A stretch of 64,000 nt of DNA from contig CAYNRE010000076.1 of the NCBI GenBank assembly GCA_964399535.1, positions 1 through 64,000 of the forward strand, written 5' to 3'. Each line of letters starts with the position of its first letter. The first letter of the stretch is position 1. The notes below the pieces were generated by a model. That model was not told the DNA's origin. It worked only from the letters and a program-made list of their open reading frames with translations, and ran no database searches. Origin of the DNA: CAYNRE01 sp964399535. GTDB taxonomy: Bacteria > Planctomycetota > Planctomycetia > Pirellulales > CAYNRE01. The translations under genes and the position numbers were made by a program. Below are positions 48,001 to 54,664 of this stretch, piece by piece.

Positions 48001-48272
48001 GAGAACAGCAGTCGACTTCGCTCGTGGTCCAGTTCGATGCGCCAAGTCAGGCATCGCCGCTCGAGGCGTATCTCACCTTTTTCACCGACCAGGGGGCCTC
48101 GTTCGGCCAGGCCGGCCAGAACTTCTCGTTCCAACTCAGTTCGCATCACACGCCCGAGCCAGCTTCGTTCGCCATCTGGACCGGGCTGGGCCTGGCAGCC
48201 TGGCTCGCTCACGGTCGCCGGCGACGCAAGGCCGCATGCCCACCATCGGGCCCGCCATCGGTGAGCCGCTAA
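45030..48272 (+). CDS. Chimeric glycine-rich PEP-CTERM surface protein
   Basis: 1,080 residues. The signal peptide (FWAIAVSLGLAAGLASV) is followed by a head (LLIDSSAGTVNGVSSGVWRG) and a glycine-rich tract of about 330 residues. A globular GRFLFGNNTS / GGAEAYGL region, all parallel to the protein at 13693-16467, comes next. The rest (LSGQGVAPVNQVTF, NTGDGNQSGLGTMSNLQG, LTLLGYEITGPGAGAFQLLG) parallels the C-terminal half of the SGNH hydrolase at 41980-44748. It ends with TPEPASFAIW, a helix, GRRRRK and an unusual 12-residue tail. The ATG at 45030, preceded by GGAGATAGAAG, was chosen over a TTG at 44979 and an ATG at 45000. The function is probably structural, in the matrix or envelope. Confidence 0.86.
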   Translation: MPHRMAGSLENRRAAHSGRRGLFGTVASRPPFWAIAVSLGLAAGLASVRLATAGTLLIDSSAGTVNGVSSGVWRGTNFTVSNTATTTVIRFFGDWDVSGDLVTGSGSRAVSILVGDDLLATGATFDFDASGVTAGAGGGSGGLGAGAAGSGGGQNGFGGGGGGGGAGAGAVLGTFPGLPGNTGNGGGGASSGAAGGSGTAGASGGAGVNSPGSSGTGGGAGAGGAAGGAGATGGGGGAGSGGAIWFTPGTPGLPGGDGSPGAAGGAGNPGGTGAAGLNTGTGAAISGGGGGGQGGGGGQGGGGGGGGGAGGGGGGGGGAGGFTNIGFILPLWGGIGGDGGSGGGGGNGGSGGAAGAGGAGGGGGGAFEVLANGRLVYDGGSFSARGGDALLSGTGTGGTSGSGGGGGAPGNPDLPGPFPQAVNTNGGYGGNGGSGGGGGSGGNGGSGGGGGGGAGGTVKLVGTATVGAASTVNVEGGSGSAAGGDGRFLFGNNTSAAFGGSVGGAVTTTLVGPTNANPYVSGTPQTALIAGLAGGAEAYGLTALSATGDFASTIAEAPDFAIAALVRQPSAQLLGENYTGYDALYYVNVRGYGTRPLDAPSLGVGSGVLAQAQQGGFAAQPAFGGSGPTPLTALAANEVYATLVPTSRNLNYNFAATLGGNAYTSANNTLTVGSTVYLVGPAPVVQTNPGPGGTLSFGKVLVGQTGTRTFQVSNVGPAESVLFGATATPVGAEFGGTGQAFDLDSSQSVDQLYTYAPKNRGSDAQFLTTQTTAASLADPLVLLSGQGVAPVNQVTFVNPPNTRIGETSTASVTVLNTGDGNQSGLGTMSNLQGMLWAPLGSHAFLGGGSTIQLADGASRTFNFQFAPTTPGTEQAIVTAALTNGRADGSNLPENVTVMLTGEGFTPLFAASASTGEIEFVDVPAGGSASQTLVISNASTQLSGDVLALSVPTLASMSDTTLTALTLLGYEITGPGAGAFQLLGFQPGLVLGEQQSTSLVVQFDAPSQASPLEAYLTFFTDQGASFGQAGQNFSFQLSSHHTPEPASFAIWTGLGLAAWLAHGRRRRKAACPPSGPPSVSR
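45430..46420 (+). repeat. Glycine-rich low-complexity coding repeat
   Basis: The second block of GGN-rich simple sequence in the window, inside the chimeric PEP-CTERM gene. It encodes tracts such as GGGGGGGGAGGGG. Long proline-rich frames on the complementary strand are by-products of it. Confidence 0.85.
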
Positions 48273-48316
48273 ATCGGCTGGACGAACGGCCTGTGAAAGG
48301 TTTCAGCAAATTGCTT

Positions 48317-48334
48317 GATCGCGCGGACGCGATC
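48317..48334. terminator. Perfect stem-loop between convergent genes
   Basis: GATCGCG, a CGGA loop and CGCGATC form a perfect 7-bp hairpin between the end of the PEP-CTERM gene (48272) and the end of the small gene (48340). It may terminate both transcripts. No long T-run follows on either strand, so the call is tentative. Confidence 0.45.
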
Positions 48335-48339
48335 GCAGA

Positions 48340-48564
48340 TTAGCGACCTAAGGCTTTATTCGGCGAGCCGCCAGCGGTCGGCGACACTGTCTTGCCGGCA
48401 GGCGACGGGACTGCTCGCGTGGCAAATCCAAGCAGCACTGCTTCAGCACGAACCCGAAAGGTTGGATCGTTCTTGCCGCGTTCCTCCAGATACTTTCGCA
48501 CCTCGGGTGCGTCACCGCTCCCGTGCTTGTGCAGCAGGTTGGTGAATTCGATCAGTTCGTTCAT
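48340..48564 (-). CDS. Small acidic/basic protein of unknown function (74 aa)
   Basis: 74 residues beginning MNELIEFTNLLHKHGSGD and continuing APEVRKYLEERGKNDPTF, then FRVRAEAVLLGFATRA. The first 55 residues look like a compact three-helix module; the tail is disordered. The ATG at 48564 has GGGAG seven or so bases upstream, which decides the start over a longer open frame to 48642. I do not recognise the family. Small helical proteins of this look recur in planctomycetes from my general impression, but I cannot name one. It stands alone between terminators. Confidence 0.6.
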   Translation of the reverse strand: MNELIEFTNLLHKHGSGDAPEVRKYLEERGKNDPTFRVRAEAVLLGFATRAVPSPAGKTVSPTAGGSPNKALGR

Positions 48565-48772
48565 CCCCACACTCCCAAGACGAAACTCCGAAGAACGGTG
48601 GAATCGGTCTTTTACCCGCGAGACGCCCGCCGCCCTCACCATCGAGCTGAGTGCTAACCGGTCGCCCTAGGCGATCAAGGGAGCTATCGCACCGTTCGTT
48701 CGGATGGAAACTGTTGAATCCCATAGGATCGCCCTCCTTACACCCTCTAAGTGCGCCGGACGGCCGAATTCC

Positions 48773-48840
48773 AAAAAAAAACGAAGCCCCCCCGGAATGG
48801 TTGGTTGTTGGCTGGCAGCTCAGCAATGACCCCGGGGGGG
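48773..48840 (-). terminator. Rho-independent terminator after the epimerase gene
   Basis: On the minus strand a 9-bp GC stem is formed by the C-run/GG at 48840-48832 and CCGGGGGGG at 48795-48787. The loop is about 36 bases, followed by CTTCG and nine T residues (48781-48773). It lies about 140 bases downstream of the epimerase stop codon and insulates the small gene at 48340-48564. The rest of the 48565-48978 gap shows nothing else. Confidence 0.65.
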
Positions 48841-48978
48841 GCACCACCGGACAAACCGATCCAACGGCTGCTCTCCACACGATTTAGCGCCGTAGCGGTG
48901 GGCGCCAGTCGGCAGACGGCCCGGCGCAGGGACCACCCAAAATGCGGGTGCGGGAAGCGTTCTGCCGGGTGGCTTGCG

Positions 48979-49896
48979 CTAAGCGCCGGCACGGCCGCCT
49001 TGGATTGTCGCGACGAGTTGTTGCACCGTCTCTTCCAGCAACCGTTGGCCGCCGAACTCCAGCCCCAGCCCGCGCAGTTTGCCGGTCTCGATCTCGTGCC
49101 GCGGCCGCGACTGGCCGCCGGCGATTTCGCTCGAGCTGCCCGTAATCTCGCGCGCCAAGTGGGCAACGTCCCACTCGGACACATAGCGGTCGTAACAGTT
49201 GAACACCTGCCCGGCGATGTCGGGCACGGTCAGCAGCCGGCACACTGCGCGGGCCACGTCGGCCGCGTGCACCTCTTTTCCGCCGCCCCGGCAGGCCACC
49301 GGCTGGCCGCGCACCACGGCGGCTACCAGGTCGTACCATTTGCTCGCCTGCGGCGGATGGGCCAGGCCGTAAATGCCGGTCGGCCGCAAGGCACAAATCT
49401 CGTAGCCCTCGCCCCAACCGTAGCTGCGCACAAACTGCTCGATGGCGGCCTTGTGAGCCCCGTAGTGGTGATTGCTCCAGGTCGGGTGCGCTTCGTCGAG
49501 CGACCGATCGTCGAGAACTACTTCGTGAACCGCGCAGGTCGAAAGGAAGACGAAGCGACCCGCGCCGGCGGCCCGGGCCGCTTCGATCAGCCGTAGCGTG
49601 CCAACCACGTTGCGCTCGACGAACTGGACCACGCTCCCCTCGGCGCGGCGAAACCCGCGCCCGGGCCGATCGAGCGCCGCGTGAACCACCGCCTGACAGC
49701 CCGCCACCAGCGTGGCCGCGCTGTCCGGATCGGCCAGGTCGCCCGGCACCCATACCAGTTGACCGGCTAGTTCCTCCAGCCCCCCGCGGTCGCTCGAGGG
49801 CCGAAACCAGGCCCGGCAGTCATGGCCCTGGGCAACCAGCGCGCGGACCAGGTAGCGCCCCAGAAACCCGCTGGCTCCGGTTACGGCTACTCGCAT
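48979..49896 (-). CDS. NAD(P)-dependent epimerase/dehydratase, extended SDR
   Basis: 305 residues. It begins with the cofactor loop VAVTGASGFLGRYLV (GxxGxxG). VVHAALDRPGRGF lies at the substrate side, and FVFLSTCAVHEV is followed by the catalytic YGAHK (YxxxK). RPTGIYG and a C-terminal region with RHEIETGKLRGLGLEFG are typical of nucleotide-sugar epimerases and dehydratases. The substrate is unknown. It starts 34 bases after the S9 peptidase stop and is probably in the same transcript. A strong terminator follows. Confidence 0.9.
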   Translation of the reverse strand: MRVAVTGASGFLGRYLVRALVAQGHDCRAWFRPSSDRGGLEELAGQLVWVPGDLADPDSAATLVAGCQAVVHAALDRPGRGFRRAEGSVVQFVERNVVGTLRLIEAARAAGAGRFVFLSTCAVHEVVLDDRSLDEAHPTWSNHHYGAHKAAIEQFVRSYGWGEGYEICALRPTGIYGLAHPPQASKWYDLVAAVVRGQPVACRGGGKEVHAADVARAVCRLLTVPDIAGQVFNCYDRYVSEWDVAHLAREITGSSSEIAGGQSRPRHEIETGKLRGLGLEFGGQRLLEETVQQLVATIQGGRAGA

Positions 49897-49930
49897 GGCG
49901 GCAGTCTCCCGGCGCGGGTCGCCCGATCGA

Positions 49931-52003
49931 TTACTGCGGCCCGGCAGGGCAATACTGCTTGAGCCAAGCGAAGATCTCCTGGTGCCAGAAGACGCTATTG
50001 GCGGGCTTCAGAACCCAGTGCCCCTCGTCGGGGAAGTTGATCATCTTCGAGGGCACCCCCAACCGCTGCAGCACGGTGAACATCATCAGCCCCTCGCCCA
50101 CCGGCACGCGAAAATCCTGATCGTTATGAATGATCAGCATGGGCGTTTTGAAATTGCCGGCGAACAGGTGCGGAGAATACTTTTCGTACGATTCGCGGTT
50201 CACCCAGGGTGGGCCGCCGTGTTCCCACTCGTCGAACCAAATCTCTTCAGTGCTGGCGTACATGCTGTCGAAATTGAACACGCCGCAGTGGCAAATCAGC
50301 GTGCGGAACCGGTCGGTGTGGCCGGCGAACCAGTTCATCATGTAGCCGCCGAAACTGGCCCCGGCAGCCGCCATCCGCTGCGGGTCGACATAGGGCAGCC
50401 GGGCCAGGTAATCGGCTCCGGCCATCAGGTCCTCGAAACACTTGCCGCCCCAGTCGCCCGAAATCTCGTTCACGTACTGCTGCCCAAAGCCGGTGCTCCC
50501 GCGCGGATTGGGCATGGCCACCACATAGCCCTGGGCGGCCCATACCTCGGGGTTCCAGCGGTAACTCCAACTATCGGTCCAGGCCCCCTGCGGTCCGCCA
50601 TGCACCAGGTACACCAGCGGCCATCGCTGGGACGGATCGAACCCCGGCGGCTTCAGAATCCACATCTGCATCGGCGTGCCGCCGGCCCCCGGCACGTCGA
50701 CGCTCTCCGGGCGAGGCAAATCGAGCCTGGCCAACAGCTCGCGGTTCGCCTGACTCACCACGGTCAGCTTGCCGCTGCCGTCGATCAGGCACACTTCGGG
50801 CGGGCTGCTCATGGTTGCTCGCAGGGCGGCGGCGCGCTCGCCGGAGTTGGCCGCCGATAGCGACGCGATCGACCCGCCCGTGGCGAAGGGCTTGGGCCCG
50901 CCCCCGTCGCGGGGCACGCGATACACCGACGTAGCGCCGCGCACTTCGGCCAGAAACAACAGTGCACTACCATCGGCGGTCCAGAGCAATTGATCGACCG
51001 AGGCATCGAGCTCGGCCGTAAGCGAGCGCGCCTTGCCTCCGGCCGCGGGGCGCACGTAAAGCTGCCAGCGGTCGGCTTCGAACCCGGCCTGCGACTGGGC
51101 GCGGTAGGCCAGCCACCGGCCGTCGGGCGAAAACCGCGGACAGCCGTCGGCCGCGGGATTGTCTTCGGTAAGGTTCTCGGCCGGCCCCCCCTCGATCGAG
51201 ACCCGCCACAGGTCGTGATTCGTATTCCATGCCTCGTTCACTTGGGCCGGCGCCGTGAATACCAGGGCCCGGCCATCGGGCGTAAAGGTGAAGTCGTCGC
51301 CCACCGAAAACGTGGTCGACGTGGGATAGGCATCCCAATCGCCAGGCGTCACGTCGCGGGGTTCGCCCCCCGAGGCCGGCAAGACGAACAGGTGCTGGCG
51401 CTTCCCCTCGACCCAACTATCCCAGTGGCGAAAGAACAACCGGTCGAACACCCGGGCCTTGACCGGGTTCTTTTCGGCCTCGTCGATCCGCCGCTGGTGG
51501 GCCGCGTCGGCCTCGGCCGGCGCGAGCGAGGAGTATTCCGGAAACACCGCCGAGACGAACGCGATCCACTTTCCGTCGGGCGACCAGAGGGCCCCCGAGG
51601 CTTCGCTGGCCAACCGGGTGAGTTGGCGTGCCTCGCCCCCATCGACGTCGATCACCCACAACTGCAAGCTGCCCGAGCGATTGGACTGAAACAACACCTG
51701 CTTGCTGTCGGGGCTGAAGCGGGGATGCGAGTCTTTCTTGTCGGTGGTGGTGAGCTGGCGCGGCGCCCCACCCTCGGTCGAAACGAGCCAAAGCGTGGAA
51801 CTGGTCGAGTTCTTGGCCACGTCGGCCCGCGTGGCTACGTAAACCACCCACCGCCCGTCGGGGCTGATTTCCGGGTCGGCCAGTCGCTCGATGGCCAACA
51901 AATCGTCGACGGTCATGGGGCGGCCCTCGGCCGCCGCGCTCGCATGGCGGATGGTCAAGCTCAGTCCCCCCAGAAAAACGACAAGCCAGGTGAGTCGCTG
52001 CAT
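49931..52003 (-). CDS. S9 family prolyl-oligopeptidase-like peptidase
   Basis: 690 residues. The signal peptide is MQRLTWLVVFLGGLSLTI..SAAAEG. The N-terminal two-thirds form a WD40/TolB-like beta-propeller (PEISPDGRWVVYVAT, SPDSKQVLFQSNRSGSLQLW, FSPDGRWLAYRAQSQ). The C-terminal alpha/beta hydrolase domain has the nucleophile GASFGGYMM near residue 549, Asp in HNDQDFRVPVGEG near 626 and His in PDEGHWV near 661. These are acylaminoacyl-peptidase/dipeptidyl-peptidase IV-like exopeptidases, here periplasmic. It lies upstream of the epimerase gene with a 34-base gap. Confidence 0.95.
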   Translation of the reverse strand: MQRLTWLVVFLGGLSLTIRHASAAAEGRPMTVDDLLAIERLADPEISPDGRWVVYVATRADVAKNSTSSTLWLVSTEGGAPRQLTTTDKKDSHPRFSPDSKQVLFQSNRSGSLQLWVIDVDGGEARQLTRLASEASGALWSPDGKWIAFVSAVFPEYSSLAPAEADAAHQRRIDEAEKNPVKARVFDRLFFRHWDSWVEGKRQHLFVLPASGGEPRDVTPGDWDAYPTSTTFSVGDDFTFTPDGRALVFTAPAQVNEAWNTNHDLWRVSIEGGPAENLTEDNPAADGCPRFSPDGRWLAYRAQSQAGFEADRWQLYVRPAAGGKARSLTAELDASVDQLLWTADGSALLFLAEVRGATSVYRVPRDGGGPKPFATGGSIASLSAANSGERAAALRATMSSPPEVCLIDGSGKLTVVSQANRELLARLDLPRPESVDVPGAGGTPMQMWILKPPGFDPSQRWPLVYLVHGGPQGAWTDSWSYRWNPEVWAAQGYVVAMPNPRGSTGFGQQYVNEISGDWGGKCFEDLMAGADYLARLPYVDPQRMAAAGASFGGYMMNWFAGHTDRFRTLICHCGVFNFDSMYASTEEIWFDEWEHGGPPWVNRESYEKYSPHLFAGNFKTPMLIIHNDQDFRVPVGEGLMMFTVLQRLGVPSKMINFPDEGHWVLKPANSVFWHQEIFAWLKQYCPAGPQ

Positions 52004-52202
52004 CGCGGGCCCCCTTGGATCTTAAGTGTTCAGCTCGTGGTGCGCCCTTGGCCTCGACCTCGATACAGCTTGGCCAGCGCAAGTTGGGGCAGTGTACCCG
52101 CTGGGGTGCCCGCCTGGCGAGCGCCGAGGGTGACAGCGGCGCCCAGGACGCAATCGAGGCCGCAGCGCACACGCGCGGGCACAGCCCACCGATGCGACCG
52201 TG

Positions 52203-54338
52203 CTACGCGCGTCGCTCGCCGCGGAGCCGCGTGGCCAGCCGGCTGAGAAACCCTCCCGGCGGAGCGATCGCTACGACCCGGGGCGGTGCGATAGTCGGCC
52301 GCGGAGCCAAGAGGTGGTCGTCGGCAGCGACCGATTTCGTCGTGGCGTTCGAATCGCTTCGAGCGGTGGCCGACAGGGCCGGAGCAGCCGCCCAACTTTG
52401 CGGCGGAGAAACATCGAATTCGGCGATTTCTGCTTCCGCTGCGGCGGGGGCCAGCGGCGCCGCGCCGGTGGGGGCCAAACCGAAGTTGGCCGACCAGATG
52501 GCGTAGTCGGCCAGCCCCACCGAGCCGTCGCCGTTGAAATCGCCCGACCAACCGGCGCCGGTCTTGCCGAACTGGGCGGCCCAAATAGCGTAATCGCCGG
52601 CGCCCACGATTCCATCGCCATCGGCGTCGCCGGCGATGCGATTCTCAGGCCCGTTCCAATCGCCCACCAAGGGGCGCCAGGCCGAGTTGCTGGGGCCGTA
52701 GCTGAAGGTCAGATCGCTCAGGCCCTGGCCGTTGGCATTCTTCAGAAAGAACGTGCTCGACGCACTGACGTAGAACCCGATCGAATCGGTCCGATCGGCG
52801 TTCCAATCGCCCACGAGCGGCACCCAGCCCTGCCCTGCCGCGCCAAAGGTGAAAACCAGGTCCGATACCCCCTGGCTGTTCGAGTTCTTCAAAAAAAACG
52901 TGCTGGTCTGCGGCGCGTAAAAGCCCACGCTGTCGGTGCCGTCGCCGTTCCAATCGCCCACCAACGGCACCCAACCCGAGTTGCTCGGGCCAAAGTTAAA
53001 GGTCAGGTCCGACGTGCCTTGGCTATTGCCGTTCTTCAAAAAGAAGGTGCTGCTCTGCGGCGCGTAAAAGCCCACGCTGTCGGTGCCGTCGTTGTTCCAA
53101 TCGCCCACCAGCGGAATCCAACCCGAGTTGCCGGGGCCGTAGCTGAAGATCAGATCCGACAGCCCTTGGCTGTTGGAGTTTTTCAGATAGAACTGGCTGG
53201 CCGCCGGGTCGTAGAAACCCACGGTCGAGCGATTGATACGCGGCGCCGGAGCGGCGATGACCTGAATCGTAAACGTCTGCGCGGCCGAGGTGTCGTTGCC
53301 GCCGCCGGCAGTGCCGCCATTGTCTTTCAGCCGCACCTCTACGGTCGCCGTGCCCGACTTGCCCGTGGCCACCGTATAGGTCAGTGTTCCGGTCGGCGAA
53401 ATAACCGGCTGCAGGCTGAACAGCCCCGAGTTGTTGTTGCTGACGAGAAAGTTCACGGTCTGCCCCGCCTCGCCAGGAGGGCCAGGGCTGATGTTCGTCG
53501 CCCAGTTGACCACGGTTTGCGGCGGCGCGTTTTGATTGACCGTTTGATTGGCACCCTTGGTGAACGAAGGAGGCTGGTTGACCGACGTCTGCGGATCGTA
53601 GGTGACCGTGCGGCTAAAGGCGCTGACGTTGCCCGCCAGGTCGGTTGCCACGGTGCCGATCGAGTTGAGCCCCGCGAACAGTTGCACGCCGGTAAACTGG
53701 AACTGGCCGGTCGGGCCGGCGGTTACGACCAGGCTCCCCCGGTCCAGGCTCACCTGGGCATTGGGCTCGGTCGTGCCGACCAACGTAACCAGTTCGCTGT
53801 TGGTCACGCCGTCCTGGTTCGGGTCGAATACCGACGAAATCGAAAACGCGGGGGCCGCCGGCAGCGTGGTGTCGCGAGTGAAATTCAGGCTGGCCAGGCC
53901 CAGCCGGCCCAGGTTGTCGGTGGCCCGCAGGTTGATCGTATAACTACCGTCGGGAACCACGCCCGAGCCGAACTGGGCTAGGCGAATCGACTGCAGCGTG
54001 GCGAAGTCGATCAGGTATTGGCCGCCGGGCTGTAGTACTCCCAGGCCGGTGAGCTCGACCGGCGAGGCACCCTGGGGCGCTCCGCCGAACGAGCCGGTGA
54101 AACTGCTGACGGTTCCCTGCACGGTAATCGTGCCGACCACCTCGGTTTCCGAGGAGATGCGGTCGGTCGAGCTGCTGCCAGTGTCGGTAAACAGGCTGGC
54201 GGTAACGATCGGCTCGCCGGCCAGCATCTGACGCTGCTCGAGCGACTCCAGCCCCAGCCGCGCACGGCGACGGCCGGCGGGGCGCGCACCCCCGCCCTGC
54301 CGCGCTCCCTGGGCCCAATTCCAAGGCTTGAAATTCAT
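52203..54338 (-). CDS. LEPR-XLL surface protein with VCBS repeats and dockerin
   Basis: 711 residues. The N-terminus carries LGLESLEQRQMLAG, the LEPR-XLL-type planctomycete motif. Ig-like beta-sandwich domains follow (LDRGSLVVTAGPTGQFQF; NQPPSFTKGANQTVNQN). Four tandem 49-residue repeats come next, each with VGDWNGDGTDSVGFY, a Ca-binding loop. The end is a type I dockerin with two loops (DADGDGIVGAGDYAIW and DFNGDGSVGLADYAIW) and a short tail. The dockerin predicts binding to a cohesin, and a cohesin-like domain is present in the 56835-62162 protein. The ATG at 54338 was chosen; the earlier open frame has no LEPR-type feature. Confidence 0.88.
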   Translation of the reverse strand: MNFKPWNWAQGARQGGGARPAGRRRARLGLESLEQRQMLAGEPIVTASLFTDTGSSSTDRISSETEVVGTITVQGTVSSFTGSFGGAPQGASPVELTGLGVLQPGGQYLIDFATLQSIRLAQFGSGVVPDGSYTINLRATDNLGRLGLASLNFTRDTTLPAAPAFSISSVFDPNQDGVTNSELVTLVGTTEPNAQVSLDRGSLVVTAGPTGQFQFTGVQLFAGLNSIGTVATDLAGNVSAFSRTVTYDPQTSVNQPPSFTKGANQTVNQNAPPQTVVNWATNISPGPPGEAGQTVNFLVSNNNSGLFSLQPVISPTGTLTYTVATGKSGTATVEVRLKDNGGTAGGGNDTSAAQTFTIQVIAAPAPRINRSTVGFYDPAASQFYLKNSNSQGLSDLIFSYGPGNSGWIPLVGDWNNDGTDSVGFYAPQSSTFFLKNGNSQGTSDLTFNFGPSNSGWVPLVGDWNGDGTDSVGFYAPQTSTFFLKNSNSQGVSDLVFTFGAAGQGWVPLVGDWNADRTDSIGFYVSASSTFFLKNANGQGLSDLTFSYGPSNSAWRPLVGDWNGPENRIAGDADGDGIVGAGDYAIWAAQFGKTGAGWSGDFNGDGSVGLADYAIWSANFGLAPTGAAPLAPAAAEAEIAEFDVSPPQSWAAAPALSATARSDSNATTKSVAADDHLLAPRPTIAPPRVVAIAPPGGFLSRLATRLRGERRA
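52644..53231 (-). repeat. Four tandem 147-bp coding repeats
   Basis: Period of 49 codons (VGFYAPQSSTFFLKN..SDL..GPSNSGWVPLVGDWNGDGTDS). The middle units are nearly identical at DNA level (TTGGCGATTGGAACGG-type segments recur), which suggests recent duplication or gene conversion. Confidence 0.85.
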
Positions 54339-54664
54339 CGAAACGAAGTCCCGCGCAACCCCACGGGCGCAGCAGCGCCCAGTGGGGTTGGCGAAGGAAT
54401 TTAAGAGTCTGTTCCGGGATCTGAAAGGATCGAAATCCAGCTCCCATGGGGCGCCTTGCCCGAACCACTTGGCGCGGCCGGCAGGATCCGCTTCGGGGCT
54501 GTTTTTCAATACTTTCGAGTCTAGTCGCCCTCGGTAGGCACGCCAAGGAAAAATCGCGCTAACCGGCACCACCGGAACTGCCGGCGGCACCGCGCCGCGG
54601 TGACCGCGGACACGGCAAGCTCACGGCCCCGCGGCGCTCCGCCCCAGCCGAAACACGGCAAAAC
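54339..54664. other. Intergenic region dockerin gene / sulfatase
   Basis: About 325 bases between the sulfatase stop and the dockerin-gene start, both on the minus strand. No distinctive motif or RNA gene was recognised. Confidence 0.4.
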
